A stretch of 64,000 nucleotides of DNA from Candidatus Rokuibacteriota bacterium (GCA_003220535.1 QHSU01000082.1:1-64000); one strand, 5' to 3'. Shown: positions 17,960 through 26,053, counted from the first letter of the stretch. Numbers and translations: made by a program. The notes: a model not told the origin generated them from the letters alone.

Positions 17960-18474
17960 GCACGCCCGACAGCACGCCACTCGAGCACAAGGCTACCGCG
18001 CCGCGCACGATCGGCTGCTGGGTGCTGACGATCTCCGACACCAAGACGCCGGAAACGGACACGAGTGGCGCGCTCATCCGGGAGCTCCTGCTCGACGCGG
18101 GCCACGAGGTCATCGGAGCGACGATCGTGCGTGACGAGCCCAAGGACGTCCAGCGCGTGATCCGCGAGGCGTGCGCCACCGACGCGGTGCGGGCGGTGAT
18201 CGCGACGGGCGGAACCGGGATCACGTCACGCGATTCGACCTACGAGGCGATCGAGGCGCTGCTCGACAAACGGCTGCCGGGGTTCGGCGAGCTGTTTCGG
18301 ATGCTGTCGTACCAGGAGGTGGGCGCGGCCGCCATGCTCTCGCGCGCCCAGCTCGGCGTCCATGCGCGGCGCATCATCGTGTCGCTTCCGGGCTCGCCCA
18401 ACGCGTGCCGTCTCGCCCTGGAGAAGCTCCTGATTCCGGAGCTGCCCCACCTCGTCCGCGAAGTCAGCCGCTAG
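17956..18474 (+). CDS. moaB: Molybdopterin biosynthesis protein MoaB/MogA family
   Basis: A 172-residue member of the MoaB/MogA fold that adenylylates molybdopterin before metal insertion. The motif IATGGTGITSRDSTYEA and the downstream LPGSPNACRLALE are family signatures. It overlaps glcF by ATGA, so it is translated with the glycolate oxidase genes, although GlcDEF needs no molybdenum. Another molybdopterin or sulfur-carrier gene, the rhodanese-MoeB fusion, lies 3 kb downstream on the other strand. MoaB and MogA cannot be separated with certainty by eye. Confidence 0.88.
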   Translation: MSTPDSTPLEHKATAPRTIGCWVLTISDTKTPETDTSGALIRELLLDAGHEVIGATIVRDEPKDVQRVIREACATDAVRAVIATGGTGITSRDSTYEAIEALLDKRLPGFGELFRMLSYQEVGAAAMLSRAQLGVHARRIIVSLPGSPNACRLALEKLLIPELPHLVREVSR

Positions 18475-18480
18475 TCAATT

Positions 18481-18571
18481 TCGGAGGGGACGATTGACCG
18501 ACGGGCTCCGCCCTTTGGGGCCCCCTCCGATGCCTCCCCCAGAACAAGGATTGCGCCGGCGGAGCCGGCGC
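18481..18571 (+). repeat. Two-hairpin intergenic element, copy 1
   Basis: It sits just after moaB. The outer stem TCGGAGGGG (18481-18489) pairs with 18522-18530. A second perfect 8-bp hairpin, GCGCCGGC-gga-GCCGGCGC, spans 18553-18571 and is followed by TCGAAC. Bases 18496-18543 (48 bp) are identical to 43246-43293. See the copies at 36822, 43232 and 51046. The element lacks a T-run, so it is not a standard terminator. Confidence 0.7.
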
Positions 18572-18640
18572 TCGAACACGGCTTACCCAGCCGCACGCCT
18601 GGCCCTCGTCGGTCGGCCGCCCGGGTCGGCCTCGGCGGCG

Positions 18641-18646
18641 TATACT
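18641..18646 (+). promoter_or_regulatory. Possible -10 box for the HtrA gene
   Basis: TATACT lies 17 bases before the start codon, with no convincing -35 hexamer at the right distance. If used, the leader would be about 10 bases and carry only the AGAGGAGG ribosome site. Confidence 0.25.
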
Positions 18647-18663
18647 GCGAGAGGAGGATTCCG

Positions 18664-19812
18664 ATGTCCCCGTCGCGTCCACGTGCCCTGGTCGCCCTGG
18701 TGTCGATCGTCACGTTCGCGGTCGGGTGCGCCGGCCCGTCGGCTCAGGGCGGTCCCAGGCTCTGGCGGGAGAGCTCCGACGCAGTCGTGGCGCCCGAGCT
18801 GGCGCGCGTCAACGACCTCCTCGCGGATCTCGCCGCGCGCCTCCAGCCCGGTCTCGTGCACGTCCGAGTGCAGCGGGCGACGCCGCCCAAGGACGACAGC
18901 TCCCGCGAAGACCCGGCCGAGCCGCGTCGCAGCACCGGCTCTGGCTTCGTCATCGACCCGAGCGGGCTCATCGTCACCAACGCCCACGTCATCGAAGGCG
19001 CGGCCGCCGTCCAGGTACGCCTCGCCGACGGACAGCGGTTCCCGGCCAAGGTCGTCGGGCGAGACAACCGCGTGGACCTGGCGCTCCTGAGGATCGACGG
19101 CGCCCAGCGCCTCACCGTGCTGCCGCTCGGCGACTCGAACCGACTCCGCGTCGGCGAGTTCGTGCTGGCGCTCGGCAACCCGTTCGGACTCGAGCAGAGC
19201 GTGTCGTTCGGGATCGTGAGCCGCAAGGGCGCCCCGCTCACGGTGGCGGCGCCGGGATTCGACTTCATCCAGACCGACGCCGCGATCAATCCCGGCAACT
19301 CGGGCGGGCCGCTCGTGAACGTGGCGGGCGAGGTGGTCGGCGTCAACACCATGGCCGCGCGCAACGGCTCGATCGGCTTCGCGATCCCCGCGAACCTCGT
19401 CAAGATGCTGCTGCCCCAGCTCGCCACGAAAGGTCGGGTGGATTGGGGATGGCTCGGCGTCGCCATCGTGGAAGTGACGGAAGACGATCTCGATCGCCTC
19501 AAGCTTCGCGAAGTCCGGGGCGTGCTGGTGCGCAGCGTGATGCCGGGCGAGCCCGCGGACAAGGGCGGAGTGCGCGCGAACGACGTGATTGTCGGCATCG
19601 ACGGCGCCCGGCTCGAGTCCCCGCGTGACCTCCAGCGTGTCGTCTCGTCCACGCCGGTCGGCAAAAAGGTCCGGGTGGTCCTCCTGCGCGACGGGCAGCA
19701 GACGGAGCTCGAGGTGACGATCGGCCTCTACCAGGAGCGCGAGAGCTCTGCTGGGGAGCCGCCCCGCCGAGAGCCGCAGCCCCCCGACGCGCCCAAGGAC
19801 CCGCCCAAGTAG
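18664..19812 (+). CDS. HtrA/DegP-like serine protease with lipoprotein signal
   Basis: A 382-residue trypsin-fold protease with one PDZ domain for envelope protein quality control. The triad is intact: H108 in TNAHVIEG, D138 in VDLALLRI and S213 in NPGNSGGPL. The N-terminus is a short hydrophobic signal ending FAVGC, so C22 is probably lipidated and the protein anchored in a membrane. PDZ residues run about 260-355 (WLGVAIVEVTEDDL to the end of the fold), then a Pro-rich tail. A clear AGAGGAGG precedes the ATG. It converges on the next gene with no gap. Confidence 0.88.
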   Translation: MSPSRPRALVALVSIVTFAVGCAGPSAQGGPRLWRESSDAVVAPELARVNDLLADLAARLQPGLVHVRVQRATPPKDDSSREDPAEPRRSTGSGFVIDPSGLIVTNAHVIEGAAAVQVRLADGQRFPAKVVGRDNRVDLALLRIDGAQRLTVLPLGDSNRLRVGEFVLALGNPFGLEQSVSFGIVSRKGAPLTVAAPGFDFIQTDAAINPGNSGGPLVNVAGEVVGVNTMAARNGSIGFAIPANLVKMLLPQLATKGRVDWGWLGVAIVEVTEDDLDRLKLREVRGVLVRSVMPGEPADKGGVRANDVIVGIDGARLESPRDLQRVVSSTPVGKKVRVVLLRDGQQTELEVTIGLYQERESSAGEPPRREPQPPDAPKDPPK

Positions 19813-20313
19813 TCAGGCGCGGGCGCGGGGCTCCGCGAGCGCCGCGAGCGTGGCGCGCGCCCAGGGCTCGTCGAGCGTCGGCGCCGGAGCGTAGCGGATG
19901 CCGCCGGTGATCCGCATGCTCCCCTCCCAGTCGGCCGGAGCGTCTTCGAGCACCTCCTCGACCGCGAGCAGAAAGTAGCCCAGCTCATACTCGCCGGAGC
20001 CCGCGACCGGCAGGGGTCCGTCGACAGCCCGCAGCTTCACGTAGACCGTCGCGTCCGGCTCGATGGCCAGGAGCGTCCCGGTGCCGCGCTCGCCGAGGTT
20101 GCGCGAGCTTCGCGACCGCACACCGATCACGAGGCCGATCGTGCCCGTGTCGTAGGCACGTAACTCGAGGTACGAAAGGAGCATCGGGTGAGGTCGGCCA
20201 TCGGGGTCGACGGTGACGAATGGCAGCGCGATCCCGAGGCGCCCGGCGATGTCACGCTGTGAGAATCGATCGACGAGGGCAGGCGTGAGGGCCTCTCCCA
20301 GCGATCGGGTCAT
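19813..20313 (-). CDS. Pyridoxamine-phosphate-oxidase-like (split-barrel) protein
   Basis: A 166-residue protein with a segment typical of FMN-binding split barrels: ALPFVTVDPDGRPHPMLLSY, then VRSRSSRNLGERGTGTLL, then YVKLRAVDG. Such proteins bind FMN or F420 and often have unknown substrates. Its stop codon abuts the stop of the convergent protease gene. The family assignment rests on pattern only; the biochemical role is unknown. Confidence 0.6.
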   Translation of the reverse strand: MTRSLGEALTPALVDRFSQRDIAGRLGIALPFVTVDPDGRPHPMLLSYLELRAYDTGTIGLVIGVRSRSSRNLGERGTGTLLAIEPDATVYVKLRAVDGPLPVAGSGEYELGYFLLAVEEVLEDAPADWEGSMRITGGIRYAPAPTLDEPWARATLAALAEPRARA

Positions 20314-20324
20314 GCCGTCTAGTG

Positions 20325-20380
20325 TATAGCCGTGTCTCGACGGGCGGGGCCCCAGCCCCGCGACGGCCTACGGCGCGCAC
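20325..20380 (+). repeat. Dispersed 56-bp intergenic repeat, copy 2
   Basis: It is the ungapped partner of 2017-2072 at 46 of 56 positions. Here the core makes a perfect hairpin, GCGGGGC-ccca-GCCCCGC. It lies in the 213-bp gap between divergent genes. A shorter possible relative is at 52154-52168 (13 of 14 core bases in CCGAGCCCTGCGATG). Confidence 0.55.
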
Positions 20381-20526
20381 CACGTGCGAAAGCCTCGGGA
20401 GTGTCAAGGCACTGACGACTCCCTTGTCAAACTGCGCGCTCGCGCTTCGTCAAGTTCGCAATTCTTTGAGCATCCCCGGATGGTGCTTCCCTTGCAGCCC
20501 AACCACGGGCGAGGAGGAGCACCGCG

Positions 20527-21099
20527 ATGCGCTGCATCGGCCCTCGGCTCCTGCTGCTCGGGGTCGTCCTGCTCTCGACGTCGGCGTGCGCGACGAGTCG
20601 GGAACGGACGCGCTGGTCGGCGCAGCCGTTTCAGCCCACCCTGCCCGAGCACCACGTGTTCGCCATGACGACCCGCGTTTCGCTCCCGCTCGCGGGCGCG
20701 GCTCGCGAGGAGGTCGCCAGAGAGCACCGACGGTGGAGCGGACAGATCGAGGAGCCCGCGGTGCCCGACATCGGCGGCCGCTGGATGGGCGTCTGGAGCG
20801 GATTCGGCGTGATGGCCCGACGGATGAGCACGGCCCAGGCGGAGTTCATCCAGGCCGGCCGGTGGGGGTGGGGCAAGATCGCGCTGGCCGACACCCTCGC
20901 GGCCGACGTTCCCGTCATCGTGACCTATCGGGGTGCGCTCGGCGTCCCGGTGGTGTTCGACGTGTTCCAGGCAGGCATCGTCGTGAAGCACGAGGCCGGG
21001 GGCAGCCACCTGACCGCGGTGTTCCGGATCGACGGGGACCGGATGGTTGGCACGCTGCGCGGCTACGACACGCTCATCGTGCTCGCCCGCCAGCGATGA
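20527..21099 (+). CDS. Predicted lipoprotein of unknown function
   Basis: A 190-residue protein with a lipoprotein signal (LLLLGVVLLSTSAC, lipidated C21). The mature part has a conserved-looking block IGGRWMGVWSGFGVMARRM followed by a beta-rich domain ending LRGYDTLIVLARQR, the shape of a small envelope lipocalin-like or beta-barrel domain. No motif names a function. GAGGAG lies seven bases before the ATG. Confidence 0.7.
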   Translation: MRCIGPRLLLLGVVLLSTSACATSRERTRWSAQPFQPTLPEHHVFAMTTRVSLPLAGAAREEVAREHRRWSGQIEEPAVPDIGGRWMGVWSGFGVMARRMSTAQAEFIQAGRWGWGKIALADTLAADVPVIVTYRGALGVPVVFDVFQAGIVVKHEAGGSHLTAVFRIDGDRMVGTLRGYDTLIVLARQR

Positions 21100-21250
21100 G
21101 CCGCCGATGCGGTCTCCGGCTAGTCACCGGTCGCGTGGTCGACGAGATGCCGGAGGAGCTCGCCGGCGGCGAAGCGGTGGAAGCTCCCGAGGAACAAGTC
21201 GGCCACGAGCCGGTCACGCTTCGAGTGAAGACCACCGACGCGGAGGGAGA

Positions 21251-22477
21251 TCAGCCGCCCTGCTTGGCGGTTACACCCGCGGCGACACCCTCCCGATGAC
21301 CGTCCGGCGACGCCTCACAGGCGGCGCCGGCGCCGTTTCTGTGGATCGCCAGATCCGTGATCGTCGGCGCGGTCCCGCAGAGAGGGCACTTGGGATCGCG
21401 GCGTAGCCTGACCTCGCGGAAGCGCATGCCGAGCGCATCGTAGGTGAGGAGCCGGCCGATCAACGGCTCGCCGATACCCAGCAGCAGCTTGACGGTTTCC
21501 GTCGCCTGAATCGTTCCAACCACTCCTGGGAGCACGCCCAGGACGCCAGCCTCGCTTCAGGAGGGGACGAGGCCGGGCGGCGGCGGCGTCGGATAGAGGC
21601 AGCGGTAGCACGGGCCCTGGCCGGGCGCGAACACCGTCGCCATGCCCTCGAACTGGAAGATCGATCCGTGAACGTTGGTCTTGCCGGCGAGGAAGCAGGC
21701 GTCGTTCACGAGATAGCGCGTCTCGAAATTATCCGAGCCGTCGACGACGAGGTCGTAGTCCCGGATGATCTCCATGACGTTGTCGACCGTGATGCGCGTC
21801 GGCAAGGGGATCACGTTGACGTCGGGGTTGAGCGCCCGGAGGGTCCGCGTCCCGGATTCGACCTTGGGCTTGCCGATGTCGGCCGTCGTGTGGAGCACCT
21901 GACGCTGCAGGTTCGTGATGTCGACGACGTCGCCGTCCATCAACCCGAGCGTTCCCACCCCCGCCGCGGCCAGATACAGCGCGGTGGGCGAGCCGAGCCC
22001 GCCGGCGCCGATCAACAGCACCTTGGACCGCAGGAGCTTCCGCTGCCCCTTGTCACCGACTTGAGGCAGGAGGTAGTGGCGGCTGTAACGCTGGATCTGG
22101 TCGGCCGTCAGCGGGACCTCGCGGACGACCGGCAGGCCGGACTGCACCCACTTCTGATAGCCACCTTGAAGGTTGATGACCGTCGAGTACCCGAGGTCTT
22201 TAAGCGCCTTCGCCGCGAGCATCGAGCGAAGTCCGGTCTGGCAGTAGAGCACCACCGGAGTGGACGGGTCGCTCACCGCCGTCCCGACGCGGAACTCGAG
22301 GAAACCTCGGCTGATGTTGGTCGCGGCCTCGAGGTGGCCATCCCGGAACTCATCGGGATCGCGGACGTCGATGACCACGAGCTTTTCCCCCGCCGCGAGA
22401 CGGCGTGAGACGTCGGTCGGTCCCTCCTCCGGGACGACCTGTCTCGCCTCCGCGAGCATGTCTTTCAGAGTCTTCAT
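21251..22477 (-). CDS. moeB: Rhodanese-MoeB/ThiF-type adenylyltransferase with in-frame TGA, candidate selenoprotein
   Basis: A 408-codon gene read through a TGA at codon 307 (21559-21557). Residues 20-115 are a rhodanese domain with active C79 in YCQTGLRS. Residues 125-380 are a MoeB/ThiF domain: QIQRYSRH, the ATP loop LLIGAGGLGSPTA, DGDVVDITNLQRQVL, and zinc cysteines C290/C293 (CYRC) and C364/C367 (CPLC). The protein should adenylylate the C-terminus of a sulfur-carrier protein (MoaD/ThiS-like) and the rhodanese should supply sulfur. TGA falls where relatives have the conserved cysteine of the (C)xEAGVLGVLPG motif, and translation resumes in frame with perfect family sequence to 21251. A SECIS-like stem-loop follows the TGA. 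Alternatives are a sequencing error or a nonsense mutation. The rhodanese is N-terminal, unlike MoeZ and MOCS3. The last 30 residues diverge from the family. Confidence 0.75.
21524..21543 (-). promoter_or_regulatory. Candidate bacterial SECIS element downstream of the UGA
   Basis: In the minus-strand mRNA, UCCUGGG (21543-21537) and CCCAGGA (21530-21524) form a perfect 7-bp stem with a six-base loop CGUGCU. The loop begins 20 bases after the UGA and has G as its second base followed by U, as expected of bacterial SECIS elements (UGA to loop distance roughly 16-37 nt, G among the first loop bases). The 3' arm uses the codons CCA and GGA where neighbours favour CCG/CCC and GGC, consistent with selection for pairing. 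Confidence 0.6.
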
Positions 22478-22556
22478 TGACTGAATATTACCCCATTTCC
22501 GGTCGATTCAGGGGTGATGCACCCTCCAGACCTTCGTTCGGGTCGGACGTCGCTGC

Positions 22557-22562
22557 TATACT
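22557..22562 (+). promoter_or_regulatory. Possible -10 box of the rfbA operon
   Basis: TATACT stands 11 bases before the rfbA ATG in the 96-bp divergent gap; a weak TTCGTT lies 18 bases upstream. It is the only AT-rich hexamer of this kind in the gap on this strand. Confidence 0.3.
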
Positions 22563-22573
22563 CACAGAATTCT

Positions 22574-23458
22574 ATGGCGAATTCCATCAAGGGAATCATC
22601 CTCGCGGGGGGATCGGGGACGCGCCTCTACCCGCTGACCCACGCCGTGAGCAAGCAGCTCGTCCCGATCTACAACAAGCCGATGATCTACTACCCCCTGT
22701 CGACTCTGATGCTCTCCGGCATCACCCGGGTTCTGATCATCACCACCCCCCAGGACCAGGAGGCGTTCAGGCGGCTGCTCGGCGACGGGGGGCATCTGGG
22801 CCTCGCCATCGAGTACGCGGTCCAGCCGCGTCCCGAGGGGCTGGCCCAGGCGTTCATCATCGGCCGGCGCTTCGTGGGCGCCGATCGCGTCGCGCTGGCT
22901 CTCGGCGACAACGTGTTCTACGGTCATGGACTTCCCGAGTACCTCCAGAGCGCCGCCGACCGTCATTCGGGCGCGACCGTCTTCGCATACTGGGTACGCG
23001 ATCCCGAGCGCTACGGCGTCGTCGAGTTCGGGGCCGATGGCCGCGCGGTCGGGCTCGAGGAAAAGCCCGTCAAGCCGCGCTCGCCGTACGCCGTGACCGG
23101 GCTCTATTTCTACGACAACCAGGTCGTCGAGATCGCGGGGGGGCTCAAGCCCTCGGCGCGGGGCGAGCTCGAGATCACCGACGTGAACGCGAACTATCTC
23201 CGCCGGGGCCAGCTCCAGGTCGAGAAGCTCGGCCGCGGAATCGCGTGGCTCGACACGGGCACCCACGAGGCCTTGTTGCAGGCGTCCACGTTCATCCACA
23301 CGATCGAGGAGCGGCAGGGGCTCATGGTCGCCTGCGTCGAAGAGATCGCCTTCCGGATGGGCTACATCACCGCCGCCGACGTGCTCCGGATCGCGCGTCC
23401 CATGAAGGACAATTCGTACGGGCAGTACCTGTTGCGCCTGGTCGAGTCCGAGCCGTAA
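22574..23458 (+). CDS. rfbA: Glucose-1-phosphate thymidylyltransferase
   Basis: A 294-residue nucleotidyltransferase joining dTTP and glucose 1-phosphate to dTDP-glucose. The signature GIILAGGSGTRLYPLT at the N-terminus, SKQLVPIYNKPMIYYP, LGDNVFYG and VEKPxxPxSxYAVTGLYFYD-type segments are intact (here EEKPVKPRSPYAVTG). The ATG at 22574 gives the canonical N-terminus; an upstream ATG at 22514 adds 20 residues that include the putative promoter. It heads an A-C-B cluster of dTDP-sugar genes. Confidence 0.95.
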   Translation: MANSIKGIILAGGSGTRLYPLTHAVSKQLVPIYNKPMIYYPLSTLMLSGITRVLIITTPQDQEAFRRLLGDGGHLGLAIEYAVQPRPEGLAQAFIIGRRFVGADRVALALGDNVFYGHGLPEYLQSAADRHSGATVFAYWVRDPERYGVVEFGADGRAVGLEEKPVKPRSPYAVTGLYFYDNQVVEIAGGLKPSARGELEITDVNANYLRRGQLQVEKLGRGIAWLDTGTHEALLQASTFIHTIEERQGLMVACVEEIAFRMGYITAADVLRIARPMKDNSYGQYLLRLVESEP

Positions 23459-23472
23459 GATCGGGGCACTCG

Positions 23473-24009
23473 ATGGACCTCACGCCCGCCGCCAAGCGTG
23501 CTTTCCAGATCCAGTCCTACGGCCCGGCGCCTTCGATCGACGGCGTCGAGATCGTCGAGCTCAAGCGGCTCTCGGACGACGGCGGGAGCATGACCGAGTT
23601 GGCGCGCCTGGCGGACGGCCATCCCCAGGCCTTCGCCGGCTTCGTCGTGCGCCAGATCAACTACAGCGAGGTCGAGCCCGGCGCGATCAAGGCGTTCCAC
23701 CTCCACCAGCGCCAGACCGACGTCTGGTACGTACCGCCGTCCGACCGGATGCTGATGGTCCTGCTCGACGTGCGGCAGGGCGGAAAGACCGAAGGCGTGC
23801 GCATGCGGTTCACCCTCGGGGCCGGCACCTCTCGCCTCGTGCGCATCCCGCCCGGCGTCGCGCACGGCGTCCGGAACCTCGCGTCGGGGGCCGGACGGAT
23901 CATCTACTTCACCGACGTGCATTTCTCGGCCGAGCCCTCGATGTGCGACGAGGGCCGGCTGCCGTGGGACTACGCGGGCGCCGAGATCTGGGAAGTGACG
24001 CGAGGGTAG
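23473..24009 (+). CDS. rfbC: dTDP-4-dehydrorhamnose 3,5-epimerase-like cupin
   Basis: A 178-residue RmlC-family protein, the usual second partner of rfbA and rfbB. The fold is supported by the C-terminal IPPGVAHGVRNLASG and by the position in the cluster, but the usual RGLHxQ motif is altered: it reads KAFHLHQRQTDVWYV, keeping the histidine but not the preceding arginine. It may make another dTDP-sugar (3-epimerase or 3,4-ketoisomerase type) rather than dTDP-rhamnose. It begins 14 bp after rfbA. Confidence 0.75.
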   Translation: MDLTPAAKRAFQIQSYGPAPSIDGVEIVELKRLSDDGGSMTELARLADGHPQAFAGFVVRQINYSEVEPGAIKAFHLHQRQTDVWYVPPSDRMLMVLLDVRQGGKTEGVRMRFTLGAGTSRLVRIPPGVAHGVRNLASGAGRIIYFTDVHFSAEPSMCDEGRLPWDYAGAEIWEVTRG

Positions 24010-24013
24010 CGTC

Positions 24014-25012
24014 GTGAAGCTGCTGGTCACGGGCGGAAGCGGCTTCATCGGCTCCAACTTCATCCGTCACGTCCTCGCCACGCACTCCGACGATCGCGTC
24101 GTCAACCTCGACAAGCTGACCTACGCGGGGAATCCCGCCAACCTGGCCGACCTCGAGCACGACCCGCGCTACGCGTTCGTCCAGGGCGACATCTGCGACG
24201 CGACGCTCGTGCGCGACGTGATCCGCGGGGTCGACGCGGCCGTGAACTTCGCCGCCGAGTCGCACGTCGATCGTTCGCTGATGGAACCCGATGCGTTTCT
24301 CAAGACCGACGTCTTCGGCGTCTTCACGCTGCTCGAGGCGGTGAAGGAGCTGAAGATCCCGCGATTCGTCCACATCAGCACCGACGAGGTGTACGGCTCG
24401 GTCGAGCGCGGCTCGTCGCGCGAGAGCGATGCCGTCCGGCCCTCCAACCCATATTCGGCGTCCAAGGCCGGCGGGGACCTGCTCGTGCTCGCCCACTGGC
24501 ATACCCATCGCGTTCCGGTCCTGATCACCCGCTCGTCCAACAACTTCGGCCCCTACCAGTACCCGGAGAAGGTCATTCCGCTCTTCGTGACGAACGCGCT
24601 CGACGACCAGTCGCTGCCGCTCTACGGGGACGGCAAGAACGTGCGCGACTGGCTCTACGTCCTGGACAACTGCGCGGGCATCGACCTCGTGCTCCGCAAG
24701 GGGGGCGAGGGCGAGGTCTACAACATCGGAGGCGGCCACGAGGTCGAGAACATCGTCCTCACGCGCCAGATCCTCCAGCTCACCGGCAAGCCCGAGACGC
24801 TGATCCAGCCCGTGAAGGACCGGCCCGGCCACGACCGCCGCTACTCGGTCGACTCGAAGAAGGTCCGCCAGCTCGGCTGGACGCCGCGCCACCGGTTCGG
24901 CGACGCGCTCGCCGCGACGGTCGCCTGGTATCGCGCGCACGAGGCGTGGTGGCGGCCGCTCAAGTCCGGGGAGTTCCGCGCGTACTACGAAAAGCAGTAC
25001 GGCCACCGCTGA
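24014..25012 (+). CDS. rfbB: dTDP-glucose 4,6-dehydratase
   Basis: A 332-residue extended short-chain dehydrogenase. NAD-binding GGSGFIGSNFIRHV at the N-terminus, the NFAAESHVDRS substrate motif, the STDEVYG segment with catalytic Thr-Asp-Glu and the YSASKAGGD tyrosine-lysine pair are all present, so it should be an active dehydratase producing dTDP-4-keto-6-deoxyglucose. GTG start four bases after rfbC. No rfbD reductase follows in the window. Confidence 0.93.
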   Translation: MKLLVTGGSGFIGSNFIRHVLATHSDDRVVNLDKLTYAGNPANLADLEHDPRYAFVQGDICDATLVRDVIRGVDAAVNFAAESHVDRSLMEPDAFLKTDVFGVFTLLEAVKELKIPRFVHISTDEVYGSVERGSSRESDAVRPSNPYSASKAGGDLLVLAHWHTHRVPVLITRSSNNFGPYQYPEKVIPLFVTNALDDQSLPLYGDGKNVRDWLYVLDNCAGIDLVLRKGGEGEVYNIGGGHEVENIVLTRQILQLTGKPETLIQPVKDRPGHDRRYSVDSKKVRQLGWTPRHRFGDALAATVAWYRAHEAWWRPLKSGEFRAYYEKQYGHR

Positions 25013-25028
25013 CCCAGGGAGACGTTCC

Positions 25029-26042
25029 ATGAAGCGAGTCGTGACGCTGGCGCTGGTCCCGCTCCTGTTGCTGCCGACCCTCACCCTCGGTGCGCCGTCG
25101 TCCGTCCCGGAACGGCGGCTCCACCCCGACGAGGTCTCGGCCCTCCCGTCGTTCGTCAGGCGCGTCGCGCCCGCGGTCGTCGCGCTGCACGTGCGGAACG
25201 TCGAAGGCGCCACGTCCTCGGCGCGGCTCGGCAGCCGTCGCTTCGGCAGCGGCGTGATCTTCGACCCGCGCGGCTACGTGCTCACGGTGAGCTATCTGCT
25301 CCTGGACGCGGTGGCCATCGAGGCGCGCGGGCGCGATGGGCGCGCCGTGGCGGCGCGCGTGGTCGGCCTCGACCTCGACGCCGGTCTCGGCGTGATCAAG
25401 CTCGAGGGTGAGGGGCCGTGGGCGTCGGCGACGCTCGGCGATTCGCAGGCGGTCGTCCCCGGCGCGCGGACGGGCACCGTCGGCGTCGACGAGGACAACG
25501 ATCTCGTCCAGGTGACGGGCGCCGTCCACGCGGTCCGGCGGTTCTCCGCGTACTGGGAGTACATGCTCGACCGCGCGATCATCGTGGCCCCGGCGAGCCC
25601 GCAGTGGGGCGGCAGCGCCGTCGTGAACGAGCGCGGCGAGGTCGTCGGCATCGCCTCGCTCAGGCTCGGCGAGCCCCCGCACGTGAACCTGGCGATCCCC
25701 ATCGAGAAGTTCTCCCCGGTGAAGGACGAGCTGATCGCGTCCGGCCGGATCGCGAGCCGGCCGCCGCGGCCGTGGCTCGGGCTCTACACCGTCGCGCTGC
25801 CCGAGGGCCTCGTGGTCAGCGAGATGTCGCCGGTCGGGCCGGCGTCCCAGGCCGGGTTCCGTCAGGGCGACCGGATCTTGAAGGTCAACGGCGTGGCCGT
25901 CGCTTCGCAGGAAGAGTTCTACGAACAGCTCTGGTCTCGCCGCGCCGGCGACCTCATCGAGCTGGCCGTCCAGCGCGCCAACAAGGTGCACATCATCGCC
26001 GTGCCCTCGGTCGACCGCCATCGGCTCTATCCGGTGCGGTAG
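25029..26042 (+). CDS. HtrA-fold protein lacking the catalytic triad (pseudoprotease) with PDZ domain
   Basis: A 337-residue exported protein (signal LALVPLLLLPTLTLGAP) with the S1C protease fold and a C-terminal PDZ domain (VVSEMSPVGPASQAGFRQGDRILKV region). The triad positions are changed: the TNAHV histidine is Y89 (TVSYLL), the DLAVLK aspartate is G119 (GLGVIKL) and the GNSGGP serine is W193 (PQWGGS). It therefore cannot cleave by the normal mechanism and may act as a binding or chaperone subunit, perhaps with the active HtrA at 18.7 kb. GGAGA precedes the ATG. Confidence 0.8.
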   Translation: MKRVVTLALVPLLLLPTLTLGAPSSVPERRLHPDEVSALPSFVRRVAPAVVALHVRNVEGATSSARLGSRRFGSGVIFDPRGYVLTVSYLLLDAVAIEARGRDGRAVAARVVGLDLDAGLGVIKLEGEGPWASATLGDSQAVVPGARTGTVGVDEDNDLVQVTGAVHAVRRFSAYWEYMLDRAIIVAPASPQWGGSAVVNERGEVVGIASLRLGEPPHVNLAIPIEKFSPVKDELIASGRIASRPPRPWLGLYTVALPEGLVVSEMSPVGPASQAGFRQGDRILKVNGVAVASQEEFYEQLWSRRAGDLIELAVQRANKVHIIAVPSVDRHRLYPVR

Positions 26043-26053
26043 CGAGACGCTTC

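Noticed and set aside
18553..18577. tRNA T-arm (hairpin followed by TCGAAC)
   Set aside because: There are no acceptor, D or anticodon arms around it, and the same hairpin recurs in three other intergenic elements.
21100..21250. Possible extra minus-strand gene downstream of moeB
   Set aside because: A frame reading LHSKRDRLVADLF and onward to a TAG exists but has no acceptable start codon and no family resemblance.
21251..22477. Two separate genes (rhodanese-ThiF and a short MoeB C-terminal gene)
   Set aside because: Both parts lie in one frame with only one stop codon between them, the second part has no ribosome site, and the zinc CxxC pair is split between them, so one polypeptide is more likely.
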